DNA of 64,000 nt from Shewanella sp. MR-4 (GCF_000014685.1 NC_008321.1:4089001-4153000), one strand, 5' to 3'. Positions 25,532-34,681 are shown, counted from the stretch's first letter. Numbers and translations are program-made. The notes: a model not told the origin generated them from the sequence alone.

Positions 25532-26476
25532 CTAACTTAGATAGCTTTGTCCCGCATATACAATAAAGTGTCTCAGTGCTAACACACCGGTTAAGCTGGC
25601 GCAGGCCACCATAATCATCGCCCCCTTGCTGTGGCGAGTCGCGGTCGGCAACAGCATAAACAACAGCGGAATACCAAAACCAATCCCGACCACGCCAATC
25701 CAGAATACGCTCGCCCACACGCCAGAGGTGAGTGATGCTAGCGCCGCAGCTGCCGCTCCGCCCTTAAAGTACAAGGCGCAGAACAACATAAACAGGAACA
25801 TGATTTCGATTGCCATCACTGGCAGCTCTAAGCCATGCATTTTGGCTAAGGTCTTGTCGTGGCTATCGGTCTTGAACATCACCAGCGCCAGCACCGCATT
25901 AGCCGCCGCGCCCGCCGATAAACCAGAGACTAAAAACAGCGCTGGCAATACCGCAGTGTTCAACATCGGATAGGCATTCATGGCCGAAATTAAGAAGCCA
26001 GTATAAGCACCTACGCCAATCGCGAGGATAAACAGCAGCACTTCAATCGGTTTTCTAAAGGGCATCAGCAGCTTAGCGATAGGCACGAGGAAACCTAAGC
26101 CCCACTTTGGCAGCTCATCGCGCAGCACAAGAATCGCGTAGGCAAATGCCAAGGGGGAGTAAGCCAGTAGCGCTAACACCCCAATTGCCATTACAGACTG
26201 GAAGTTGTAGTTGATTAAAATCAGCCAAAAATGGAAAGGCTTCGTTAAATCAAACACTAAACATGCCAAGCCTAGGCAAATGGCCACTGGGCCAATAATA
26301 GCAGCGGCCTTGAGAATACTCGTCTCACCCTGCGCTTGCTCCTTATTAAACCAACGCAGACCAATGCCAATCAGCAAACTTCCGGCGGATAAGCCCGCCA
26401 TAAACAGATACACGGCGATGATCCAATGCCAAGTAACGGGATCATATTGCGCCATATCGCCCCAAGTATTGTTCAT
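25532..26476 (-). CDS. psrC: polysulfide/thiosulfate reductase membrane subunit (NrfD family)
   Basis: Integral quinol-oxidising anchor of PsrABC. 314 aa with eight or so helices and the NrfD opening DPVTWHWIIAVYLFMAGLSAG. The ATG at 26476 follows GGGGGGAT; a TTG at 26482 overlapping the psrB stop is the alternative. It passes electrons from menaquinol to the FeS subunit. Last gene of psrABC. Confidence 0.92.
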   Translation of the reverse strand: MNNTWGDMAQYDPVTWHWIIAVYLFMAGLSAGSLLIGIGLRWFNKEQAQGETSILKAAAIIGPVAICLGLACLVFDLTKPFHFWLILINYNFQSVMAIGVLALLAYSPLAFAYAILVLRDELPKWGLGFLVPIAKLLMPFRKPIEVLLFILAIGVGAYTGFLISAMNAYPMLNTAVLPALFLVSGLSAGAAANAVLALVMFKTDSHDKTLAKMHGLELPVMAIEIMFLFMLFCALYFKGGAAAAALASLTSGVWASVFWIGVVGIGFGIPLLFMLLPTATRHSKGAMIMVACASLTGVLALRHFIVYAGQSYLS

Positions 26477-26478
26477 AA

Positions 26479-27045
26479 TCAAATCCCCCCTCTTTTGGTA
26501 GGAACGCGATATACCCTAGGCTGAGTGCCTAAATGGGTCTTATCTTGGTAAGTGATCTTAGTGTTGAGTAGCATAGCGACCTCACTCTGTGGATCGTTGG
26601 CATCGCCAAAGACTAAGGCATCGGTCGGACACACAGTCACACAGGCGGGCTCTTCACCTCGGGCTAAGCGCGTGTCCTTACAGAAGTTACACTTATCAGC
26701 CACTTTGGTTTCTGGATTCATAAAACGCACCTTGTAGGGGCACGCCGCCACGCAGTACATACAGCCCACACACTTATCGCCATGGATGGAGACAATCCCA
26801 TCCTCACCCACATAGGCCGCCCCCGTTGGACACACCTTCACACAAGGCGCATCTTCACACTGCTGGCACGATACCCTGTGGTACTTAAAGTGCAGGTGTG
26901 GCATCTCGCCGAAGGGGCCCTCTACGCGCACTTGTAAGCGAGTCACGCCCTCGGGGACACCGTTTTCACTGCGGCAGGCCACGTTACAAGCTTGGCAGCC
27001 GATGCACTTGTTCTCATCGTGCACCATCACATATCTTTTCGTCAT
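26479..27045 (-). CDS. psrB: polysulfide/thiosulfate reductase iron-sulfur subunit
   Basis: Ferredoxin-like electron-transfer subunit with 16 Cys in four [4Fe-4S] sets: CIGCQACNVAC, CQQCEDAPCVKVCP, CVGCMYCVAACP and CNFC...CVTVCP. The ATG at 27045 has GGAGG six bases before; the TTG at 27057 is unlikely. No signal peptide is present, so it is exported with the Tat-borne PsrA. The stop is next to the psrC start. Confidence 0.95.
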   Translation of the reverse strand: MTKRYVMVHDENKCIGCQACNVACRSENGVPEGVTRLQVRVEGPFGEMPHLHFKYHRVSCQQCEDAPCVKVCPTGAAYVGEDGIVSIHGDKCVGCMYCVAACPYKVRFMNPETKVADKCNFCKDTRLARGEEPACVTVCPTDALVFGDANDPQSEVAMLLNTKITYQDKTHLGTQPRVYRVPTKRGGI

Positions 27046-27057
27046 TTGAGCCTCCAA

Positions 27058-29340
27058 TTAGCGTTTTGCCAGCGTGACGCCTGTCGTATGAATATTCATG
27101 CCACACACAGGGGCTGTTTGATGGGGCAATAAGTTTCCGCAGTGGATGCCTTTACCAGTCGCTCTAACCAACTCTTTGTTTTTAGAGCCAAAGCCCATAT
27201 AGGCAAACACGGTATCGGGGCGAATGCCCGGGGTGACTAAGGCGTGGCCTTCTTCGCTACCCACGCTGCTGGTTAACCGAATCGGGTCGCCATTGCTGAT
27301 CCCTAACTTGCCCGCCGTGACCGGATGCACCCAAATGGCGTTATCCGACATCAGGTTAGCTAACATGGGGATATTGTGAGTCGCACCATTGGTATGCACG
27401 GCGACCTTGCCTTGGATAAAGTACAGCTCGTCGGCTTTCTTCAAATGCACTTCGCGGAACTTAATCACCCCGCGTCCAGGCGCCATGGCCTCGACCTTGG
27501 CTGAGGTCAATTCAATCTTGCCACTTGGGGTTTTAAAGCTGAGCAAACTGCCGTAGGTGCCGTCTTCATCCACGGCTTTGGCATTAGCGTAGGCCTTAGT
27601 AAACTCGGCCACCATCTTAGGTTCGCGCAGCATGATGGGCTTACCAAAGCTGACAAAACCTTCATCCTTGATGCGGCGTAGCAGTGCGGTATCGCGATTC
27701 ACCTGCAGCAGTTGCAGGGTTTCCATGTTATCCCAAGGGTAGAATTCACTTAGCCCTAGCTTATGGCCAATGTCCTTAAAGATTTGCCATGAGGGCTTAG
27801 TGTCGCCCAAGGTTTCCACCACGCGTTGGCGCACATAGTAGGCGGGATTTTTACCCGACTTGTCGGCGATTTCCTCATCACGCTCAAGGTAAGTCGACTC
27901 GGGTAAAATCACGTCGGCATAGGCGGCAGTTTCACTGATATACACATCGCAAACCGCTACAAAGTCGAGCTTTTTCAAGGCTTCAACCACACGCGCCCTG
28001 TCGGTCATCGTTTGCATGGGGTTGGTGCGAGACATTACCCAGCCGTGTAACTGATAGGGCACGGCAGTTAAGGTCGCATCGAGAATCGTTTGATAAATCC
28101 CGCCCGATGACCACATCATGGCGTACTGCTCTTCCACTTGGTCGATACGTTTCGCCGCAGGCTTTGGCATATCTTTTACGCCAGGCTTACCTAATACTGG
28201 CGCCACGCTTTCTCCCGCCAGTTTGTTATAGTCGCTAGGCTTTTGACCTAGGTAGATACCGCCCTTACGCTCGATATTACCAATCAAAATATTGGCAGCG
28301 TACAAGGCGCGGCGCATTTCAAACTCTTCGGTGGTAAAGGTGGCTCTGTGACCAAAATCCACCACAGCATGGGGCGCCTTGGCCGCATATTCGTGGGCGA
28401 TACGGCGAATATCTTTGGCGGGCACATCGGAAACGGTTTCGGCCCACTCAGGGGTGTAGGCTTTGACTTCGGCGGCGAAGGCATCAAACCCTTCCACATA
28501 ACGCTCGATAAAGGCCTTGTCGTAGAGATTATCTTCAATCAATACATGGCAAAGCGCTAAAGCCACCGCCACATCGGTGCCGGGGCGGATCGCATACCAT
28601 TCATCGGCTTTGTCGGCGACGATGGAGAATCTTGGCTCGAACACCACTAGCTTGGCGCCTTTATCCATTTGCGCCGCCATCATGCCGCGGGTTTCGGACA
28701 TGTTGATGCCTTCGTACAGGTTATGGCCGAAGTTAATGATGTATTTGGAGTTGCTTAAATCGCGCTTCACCTTAGTGCCAAACATGGCCTTAGCGGCAAT
28801 TTCGTAACCACCGGGGCAAGTTGAAGCATGAGTAAAGGTATTCGGGCTGCCAAAGGCGGTGGCGAGATGGAATAAATGTTTTTCTTGCGAACCGGACTTA
28901 GAGGAAAACGCCACAGCTTCAGGGCCATAAGCTTGTTTGATTTTATTAAGATTATCGGCAATCAGTTGATAGGCTTCATCCCAAGAGATCTCGGCCCACT
29001 TACCCTCGCCGCGCTCACCCACCCGTTTGAGCGGCTTCACAATCCGCTGTGGATCGTAAAGTAAACTATGGCCAGCACCACCCCGGGCACAGACTTTACC
29101 ACCAAAGGATTTGGCCGCCTTATTGCCACTGATAAAGACATTTTTGCCCTCAATCACCCGCGCCGAAATCGGGCAGCGAGTCGAACACATCTCACAGATA
29201 CTGGCAATGTCTTTGCCCATTCCCTTTAGCTGCTTGCTCTCTAATGCCGCTAAGCTGCCCGGCAACAGGCTAGCCAATGCACATGTTGCACCGCTGGCCC
29301 CTGCGCCCTTTAAAAAGGTTCGCCTATTAAGCTCAATCAT
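27058..29340 (-). CDS. psrA: polysulfide/thiosulfate reductase molybdopterin catalytic subunit
   Basis: Periplasmic Mo-bis-MGD enzyme reducing polysulfide or thiosulfate to sulfide in anaerobic respiration. It has a Tat signal (RRTFLKG, Arg6-Arg7), a [4Fe-4S] site C-x2-C-x3-C-x27-C (CEMCSTRCP...KVCARGG), and a probable Mo-ligand Cys in THASTCPGGYE. It ends with a dinucleotide-binding domain (HTNGATHNIPML...NGDPIRL). The frame runs to 29412, but GGAGGT lies just before the ATG at 29340, giving 760 aa. It heads psrABC; S. oneidensis PsrA has both activities. Confidence 0.94.
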   Translation of the reverse strand: MIELNRRTFLKGAGASGATCALASLLPGSLAALESKQLKGMGKDIASICEMCSTRCPISARVIEGKNVFISGNKAAKSFGGKVCARGGAGHSLLYDPQRIVKPLKRVGERGEGKWAEISWDEAYQLIADNLNKIKQAYGPEAVAFSSKSGSQEKHLFHLATAFGSPNTFTHASTCPGGYEIAAKAMFGTKVKRDLSNSKYIINFGHNLYEGINMSETRGMMAAQMDKGAKLVVFEPRFSIVADKADEWYAIRPGTDVAVALALCHVLIEDNLYDKAFIERYVEGFDAFAAEVKAYTPEWAETVSDVPAKDIRRIAHEYAAKAPHAVVDFGHRATFTTEEFEMRRALYAANILIGNIERKGGIYLGQKPSDYNKLAGESVAPVLGKPGVKDMPKPAAKRIDQVEEQYAMMWSSGGIYQTILDATLTAVPYQLHGWVMSRTNPMQTMTDRARVVEALKKLDFVAVCDVYISETAAYADVILPESTYLERDEEIADKSGKNPAYYVRQRVVETLGDTKPSWQIFKDIGHKLGLSEFYPWDNMETLQLLQVNRDTALLRRIKDEGFVSFGKPIMLREPKMVAEFTKAYANAKAVDEDGTYGSLLSFKTPSGKIELTSAKVEAMAPGRGVIKFREVHLKKADELYFIQGKVAVHTNGATHNIPMLANLMSDNAIWVHPVTAGKLGISNGDPIRLTSSVGSEEGHALVTPGIRPDTVFAYMGFGSKNKELVRATGKGIHCGNLLPHQTAPVCGMNIHTTGVTLAKR

Positions 29341-29828
29341 GGTTACCTCCATCACACTCATCCACCCTAATGCGCCACTTGGCACACGCAAACTTAGGCT
29401 TTGGCTTACCACTGCGGTTTAAAGACTAAATTCGCTCACAGGTTTTTAGTTATTAGTGCCAACAGACCTAGTGTTACGTCGTGTCGGCATTTTGCTGTTT
29501 CAGGGTGATTGTTATCCCGAAAGGAAGAGGCGGATATTGTGGTAAACCACATGGCAAAGTTGAGTGTGATCTGCGGCAACTAAAAGTTAAAATTGTTCTA
29601 AAAAATCGTGAATAAGATCAATAAGCCTGTTTGACCTAAACCAGTACTAAGTCAGCGCACAGGCTCGCGGCTTTGATAAGTTAAAAAGTTCTCAAAAACC
29701 CTCAAAAGCCGCTCCCATATTTAGAATAGCCGCGTGCGCAGAGAGTTTGAGGTCAGTGTTTCGCCCAGTCGTCACTGAGGAATGGTTGAAAGGGAGTAAG
29801 GCATAAGCAAGGCCAATGCCTTAGGGAG
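29341..29828. other. psrA upstream region
   Basis: 488 bases, no gene seen. A TGTGA half-site occurs at about 29434-29438 on the minus strand and others appear nearby, but no complete CRP or FNR palindrome is clear, although anaerobic control of psrABC is expected. Confidence 0.4.
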
Positions 29829-30455
29829 TTAGTCAACCAAGGTGATCTCTAAGCCATTTAATAGGCGAATCGCTTCGTCGCGACTAAACTTAGCGCCCTT
29901 AATTTTATTGTTAAAAATATCGATATCGTAATCGGTCGCCTCGGAGAAATCCGCCTCCATCAACTCGGTGCGGCCAAATAAGCTGTGGCGAAAATCACTG
30001 TAACTAAAGTTGGCGCGATTAAACTTGCCCTCACGGAAATCCACATCCTGCGCCTTACAGCCCTCGAGCACCATTTCATCAAGCTGAAGCCCCATAAAAG
30101 AGCAGTCGTTTAGGATGCAGGTTCTAAAGCTAAAAGGCGCCGCAAAGGATAATCTCGGCCAAGCGGCGCGGGTCCAATCTATGCCGACCAACTTACATTC
30201 TTCAAAACTCACACCGTTAAATTGGCTTAAGGGCACCTTGAGCAGGCTCAAGTTACAGCCCACAAAACGGCAATCGATAAACTTGCAGTTACGGAATGTG
30301 CTATCGCTAAACTGGCAATCGTGGAACTCGCACTCTTCAAACTCCAACTCCTGCCACTGGGTTTGGCTTTCGGCCAAGGCGATAAATTGCTGCGAGAAAA
30401 AATATCGCCCCTCGGATGCGGCGCGCGCCATCATCGGCGTTTTTACATCTGTCAT
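29829..30455 (-). CDS. pentapeptide-repeat protein (McbG/Qnr-like)
   Basis: 208-aa right-handed beta-helix protein. Successive A(D/N)LXX-like units are easy to see (FEECEFHDCQFSDSTFRNCK, and FNRANFSYSDFRHSLFGRTE). They are interrupted by a WTRAAWPRLSF segment and a non-repeat C-terminus (DEAIRLLNGLEITLVD). McbG and Qnr proteins of this build mimic DNA and protect gyrase; the C-terminal layout is nearer McbG. Whether this one binds gyrase is unknown. AGAGGTAG precedes the ATG. Transcribed alone. Confidence 0.8.
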   Translation of the reverse strand: MTDVKTPMMARAASEGRYFFSQQFIALAESQTQWQELEFEECEFHDCQFSDSTFRNCKFIDCRFVGCNLSLLKVPLSQFNGVSFEECKLVGIDWTRAAWPRLSFAAPFSFRTCILNDCSFMGLQLDEMVLEGCKAQDVDFREGKFNRANFSYSDFRHSLFGRTELMEADFSEATDYDIDIFNNKIKGAKFSRDEAIRLLNGLEITLVD

Positions 30456-31156
30456 TGACTACCTCTACTGTGCCCTCTGCCTTAGGCTAAGGGCTGATGG
30501 GCAAACTGTGTTTTTCAATTCACAAAAAATGGACGTTAACGCAAAGGCCACGCTGTATATCGTGCTTAGCCACTACCTTTATTCAGACCGCCTATGCGAA
30601 CCCGATTTACAGAGCTAACTGCATGCCTATATTGGGATTAATACCATTCAAAGCCTTAGCGAGTCACACTTTAAACTCAAGCTTATCTATTCCTCTACTC
30701 GGGTTTCATGGGAAGTATTTTCAGCCGCCGCATTGCTCCCCTACCCAATTTACCCCGACACGCAGCACAGATGTGCATAAATAGCCGTGGAAAATTTTGC
30801 GAATAAAGGTAAAATGGCGCCACTTTTCGCGGCTGTCTAACAAGGTTCTCTCGGATTAATGGTTAGCCTTTTCGAGCAAAATGGCACGGGGTTTCCCCGC
30901 TTGAACAGACCAGATTCTCTCTGGCGCCAACCTTGCTCTGCGTGCTATTTTTCCCTCTTATCCCGACCTTCTCTCTCCTGCCTATCGCCCGAAAATATCC
31001 TATTAGCTTTACGTTTTAACCTCACCAATCTCTTGTGCGCACTTAGCGATAAGCTGTTGGTCAATAATAAAAAGGTGGCAAAGCATTTACGGCTTAAGCA
31101 CACCGCAACGAATAAAAAACTCGTCCCTACACTCTCTATCCAAAGGAATACTCGTC
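30456..31156. other. purC upstream region, no convincing gene
   Basis: Overlapping frames (for example 30859-31170) lack SD sites, family features and normal composition. The 300 bases before purC probably form a long leader. No PurR box could be identified. Confidence 0.45.
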
Positions 31157-32260
31157 ATGAGTCTTGCTGATTCCGTATTAGCCGTAAACAACGATTTACC
31201 CATCCGCACCGACAACCCAGTCCATAGCGGCAAGGTACGTAGCGTTTACTGGCTAACCGACGCCGACAGCCGCCGTTTAATTCAAACCAAGGGCTACAAT
31301 GTGCCCGAAGATACGCCGCTTGCCATTATGGTGATTAGCGACCGTATCTCAGCCTTCGACTGCATCTTCCACGGTGAGGGCGGATTAAAAGGCATTCCTG
31401 GTAAAGGCGCGGCATTAAATGCCATTTCTAATCATTGGTTTAAGTTATTTGCCGAAAACGGTTTAGCCGACAGCCACATTTTAGATATTCCGCATCCCTT
31501 CGTTTGGATAGTCCAAAAAGCCCGTCCGATTAAAGTCGAAGCCATTTGCCGCCAATATATTACTGGCTCAATGTGGCGCGCCTACTCTAAGGGCGAGCGC
31601 GTATTCTGCGGTATCACACTGCCAGAAGGCTTAGAGAAAGATCAAAAGCTGCCTGATTTGCTGATCACTCCTTCGACCAAAGGTATTTTAACTGGGATCC
31701 CCGGTGTGCCCGCGCAGGATGATGTGAATATCAGCCGCAGCGATATCGAAGCCAACTACCAAGCCTTTGGTTTTGAAAAGGTAGAAGATATCGACCTGTA
31801 CGAGAAGCTGTTAAAAGATGGCTTTAAGGTGATCGCTAAAGCACTGGCCGACCTTGACCAAGTGTTTGTGGATACCAAGTTCGAGTTTGGTTATGTGACC
31901 GATAAAAACGGCAACTCAAAACTGATCTATATGGATGAAGTAGGCACCCCAGATTCATCTCGTATTTGGGACGGCGCCGCCTACCGCGATGGTAAAATCC
32001 TTGAAAACTCTAAGGAAGGCTTCCGTCAGTTCCTACTGAACCACTTCCCCGATCCGGACATTCTGCTCAACAAGGACAGAATGCCAGAGCGCGAAGCCCT
32101 CGCCCGCGACAATGCCCTGCCATTAGAGGCGATGATGGATGTGTCACGCACTTACACCGGCATCGCCGAGAAGGTGACTGGCGCGGCAATTCCGCTGCCA
32201 GCGAATCCTAAGGCAGATATTATTAAGATCCTACGTGAAGAGTATGATCTGATTGTTTAA
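31157..32260 (+). CDS. purC: phosphoribosylaminoimidazole-succinocarboxamide synthase
   Basis: ATP-dependent SAICAR synthase, step 8 (7 in some counts) of purine synthesis. The 367 aa are the long form found in Vibrio and Shewanella, rather than the 237-aa E. coli enzyme. Visible parts are SGKVRSVYWL (nucleotide loop), VISDRISAFD, VEAICRQYITGSMWR, DTKFEFG and MDEVGTPDSSR. AAAGGA lies nine or so bases before the ATG. Single gene with a clean terminator. Immediately downstream lies the repeat-bracketed accessory patch. Confidence 0.97.
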   Translation: MSLADSVLAVNNDLPIRTDNPVHSGKVRSVYWLTDADSRRLIQTKGYNVPEDTPLAIMVISDRISAFDCIFHGEGGLKGIPGKGAALNAISNHWFKLFAENGLADSHILDIPHPFVWIVQKARPIKVEAICRQYITGSMWRAYSKGERVFCGITLPEGLEKDQKLPDLLITPSTKGILTGIPGVPAQDDVNISRSDIEANYQAFGFEKVEDIDLYEKLLKDGFKVIAKALADLDQVFVDTKFEFGYVTDKNGNSKLIYMDEVGTPDSSRIWDGAAYRDGKILENSKEGFRQFLLNHFPDPDILLNKDRMPEREALARDNALPLEAMMDVSRTYTGIAEKVTGAAIPLPANPKADIIKILREEYDLIV

Positions 32261-32307
32261 TCAGATTTCGATGAGGTAGGGAGTTTTTCCTTAACCTCAG
32301 AATGTAG

Positions 32308-32332
32308 AAAAGGCGCTTAGGCGCCTTTTTTG
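32308..32332 (+). terminator. purC terminator
   Basis: AAAAGGCGC-TTAG-GCGCCTTTT, T6 run. Confidence 0.95.
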
Positions 32333-32413
32333 TTTTTCAAACTGGGTTTGGATTTATTTGTATAAGCCAATTTAACTCAATTCTGAAATGTTAATCTGAG
32401 AAAAATTAAAGCC

Positions 32414-32660
32414 AAAGTCAAAGTCGTGGGGCTTCACCCCACACCCGACCAAGGAGGACTGCTCGTCCTATCCTCCTTGGATGCTCCAAGACGCCCCTAG
32501 CGAAGTTACATGCATTAGGAACTAGCCTTGGTCTTATGGATAAATTGCTATCGCTTCCGATGGTACATCCTGTACCCCGAAAGCTAGCCGGTCATCCATG
32601 ACCGGACTCACGCAATTTATTCCAACGCCCCGCGGCAACTTCGCAGGGGAAGGTGAACTC
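32414..32660 (-). repeat. structured dispersed repeat, copy B (inverted)
   Basis: Read on the minus strand it opens GGAGTTCACC, has the outer stem CCCCTGCGAAGTTGC / GTAACTTCGCTAGGGG, and a centre with CCGGTCAT-GGA-TGACCGG-type and GGTACA-GGA-TGTACC hairpins inside GCTTTCG/CGGAAGC. It then has the same three fixed hairpins as copy A. Its hairpin end points toward purC. It forms the left border of the AT-rich two-gene patch. Confidence 0.85.
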
Positions 32661-32841
32661 CTATCCATTTAGTGCTTTATGCTATTTATTAAAAAGAGAT
32701 ATACATGATCCATCGTTGAATATTTCGATATATTTTACAATCTATTGAAAAATACATGTAAAAAATGCTAATTTGTTAAAAATCACTAAGACCTTTATTT
32801 CGTTAAAAATAAAGTACAAAACTTTCAATAGGTAGATATAG

Positions 32842-33747
32842 ATGCTGCTTTATAATCTGAGGTTTGGTTGGTGGAATGTCGCACTGTCCCCATCTGCTCC
32901 GCAAGCAAAAAGTAAGGCAAATGCTACAACTTATCCGATCATTTGTACCCATATCGAAACTTTACTTCAAGATAACTCATGCGATTTCTTAGCTCTTTGT
33001 GAAGTATCTTCCGAAGATATCAGATATTTCTCTGAAAACATAAAGTTAGAACACATCTCAATTTTAAATCTAACGGACAAGATTGGAAAAACTAGATTTG
33101 ACTTAGCAGTAATATATAAAACATCAAAAATAAAAGTGAATCATATAAACAGTCTGTCAAAAATATTAACTGACAATACAGTTAAAGCATCACAGCTAGT
33201 AGAAGTTGAAAATATTGATGATTCAAGAAAAATTTATATCTACCTATGTCATTGGCCAAGCAGGTTAAATGGTAACAGTGAAGAAAAGCGAATTGCCGCA
33301 GCAAATATAGTTTATAACTCAGCATCAACATTAATAGAAAGTGGAAAAGATGTAATTATCATGGGAGACTTTAATGATAACCCCTATGATATAAGTCTCT
33401 ATAAATGTTTAAAAGCAAGCCGTTGTCATGATGCAGTAAAAAAATACCCATCAGAATATTTTTACAATCCATTTTGGCGAAGTATTGTATCTGAAAATAA
33501 ATATAGTCACTCAGGAATCACTAACACATATCGATCAGGCAGTTATAAATATAAACAGTTCATGGGAGAAATTTGGCATTCGTATGACCAAATAATTGTT
33601 TCAGGTAGCTTTATAAATAATACTTACTGGCATCTAAATGAGTTTAGAACTCAAGTAATAACGCCAGAAGTGATACTTAAAAATTATGAAGACAACAGCC
33701 ACTTCATTGACCATCTCCCAATTGTGTGCGAGATAACTAGAGTGTAA
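32842..33747 (+). CDS. endonuclease/exonuclease/phosphatase-fold enzyme, horizontally acquired
   Basis: 301 aa with the EEP metal-enzyme motif set in order: N12 (RFGWWNV), E54 (ALCEV), H137 (CHWPSR), D176/N178 (GDFNDN), the YDQIIVS strand at 248-254, and D290-H291 (DHLP). The family cleaves phosphodiester bonds in DNA or RNA, or phosphate from lipids and nucleotides; the target is unknown. No signal peptide, so cytosolic. The coding sequence is strikingly AT-rich compared with both flanks (AAA/ATA codons abundant). A second gene follows after 11 bases. Flanked by inverted structured repeats. Possibly part of a defence or toxin module. Confidence 0.8.
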   Translation: MLLYNLRFGWWNVALSPSAPQAKSKANATTYPIICTHIETLLQDNSCDFLALCEVSSEDIRYFSENIKLEHISILNLTDKIGKTRFDLAVIYKTSKIKVNHINSLSKILTDNTVKASQLVEVENIDDSRKIYIYLCHWPSRLNGNSEEKRIAAANIVYNSASTLIESGKDVIIMGDFNDNPYDISLYKCLKASRCHDAVKKYPSEYFYNPFWRSIVSENKYSHSGITNTYRSGSYKYKQFMGEIWHSYDQIIVSGSFINNTYWHLNEFRTQVITPEVILKNYEDNSHFIDHLPIVCEITRV

Positions 33748-33758
33748 GGAATAAATAT

Positions 33759-34235
33759 ATGCCTATTAACTTTGAAGACTTGTTAAATCTAGGGAAAGAA
33801 TCCGCGGATTTAGTTATAAGAAACAACTCTGAAATAGATGAAACAATTGAATCTTTTAGAGTTTCTCTCTCAACCTTTTTGAATTTAAACATTAATTTTA
33901 CGGAAGAAATCGAATACGAGGATGATACAAATAGTATTGCGGCAAGAATTAGAATAACTAATAATCTGTTTGAACCTAGAAAAAAAACGGGGTACAGCTA
34001 TATATGTGTTCAACATACTGAAACAGGTGTCACAAGAAGATTAATAAAAATACAGCGTTCAAATGATGGTTACCCAATTACAGTCATAATTGATAAGAGC
34101 CATTATATTAATGATAATCAAGAAGAATTTGCCCGTGCACTTGGAGCTATAGCTTCCAACTCTCAAACACATTTAACGCTTCGATCATTTCAAAGAATGG
34201 TGGAAGAAAAAAATACACAAACAAAAACGAATTAA
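33759..34235 (+). CDS. 158-aa protein of unknown function, partner of the EEP gene
   Basis: No family recognised. AAGGA before the ATG and an 11-base gap from the EEP gene indicate one transcript. An acidic helical N-terminus (about 1-60) leads into a beta-rich part with TGYSYICVQHTETGVTRRLI and TVIIDKSHYINDN, then a helical C-terminus. No membrane segment, signal peptide or metal motif. It could be an antitoxin, an adaptor or a sensor for the EEP enzyme; none is shown by the sequence. It has the same AT-rich codon use as its neighbour, so they were acquired together. Confidence 0.6.
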   Translation: MPINFEDLLNLGKESADLVIRNNSEIDETIESFRVSLSTFLNLNINFTEEIEYEDDTNSIAARIRITNNLFEPRKKTGYSYICVQHTETGVTRRLIKIQRSNDGYPITVIIDKSHYINDNQEEFARALGAIASNSQTHLTLRSFQRMVEEKNTQTKTN

Positions 34236-34292
34236 CTAAAAGATAGGGCAGGCGTAACTCTTTTGGAATTTAGCGCCAACGCAGAGTTCACA

Positions 34293-34681
34293 GAAGTTCA
34301 CCATCCCCTCGGAGTTGCCGCAGGGCATTTGCGTTCGTTGCGTGAGCGAGGCATGGATGCCGAGATAGCGTCAGTCGAATCAGGGACGAGCGTCTGACGC
34401 GATAGCATAAGGACGCTTAATGCCCAAGGGGCTTTCAACTCCGTTGGGGCGTCTTGGAGCATCCAAGGAGGATAGGACGAGCAGTCCTCCTTGGTCGGGT
34501 GTGGGGTGAAGCCCCACGATTTTGATTCACCTCGGCCGTGAGGCCGCTATGACGATACATCTACATAAACAAGTGTGAAATGAAGCCCCACGACTTTGAT
34601 TCACCTCGGCCGTTAGGCCGCAATGACAATACATCTACATAAATAAGTGTGAGATGAAGCCCCACGACTTTGACTTTGATT
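34293..34681 (+). repeat. structured dispersed repeat, copy C, with extended tail
   Basis: Starts GAAGTTCACC as copy A. The outer stem is CCCCTCGGAGTTG / CAACTCCGTTGGGG, changed from A and B on both sides so pairing is kept. The centre has GGCAT-GGATGCC-like and GCGTCAG..CTGACGC hairpins. The three fixed hairpins follow, then a 74-bp tandem unit. Right border of the AT-rich patch, orientation opposite to copy B. Confidence 0.85.
34509..34681 (+). repeat. 74-bp tandem repeat in the tail of copy C
   Basis: Two full units (34509-34582, 34583-34656) and a partial third (from 34657), each starting AAGCCCCACGA. Each full unit carries a GGCCG hairpin (CGGCC-GTGA-GGCCG and CGGCC-GTTA-GGCCG). Confidence 0.9.

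Noticed and set aside
30511..30550. PurR box upstream of purC
   Set aside because: ACGCAAA resembles a left half-site, but the right half does not match.
30859..31170. 103-codon plus-strand frame overlapping the purC start
   Set aside because: Runs over the well-supported purC start, lacks an SD, and reads as low-quality composition.
34509..34681. CRISPR-like array
   Set aside because: Units are contiguous 74-bp repeats without spacers and belong to the tail of copy C.
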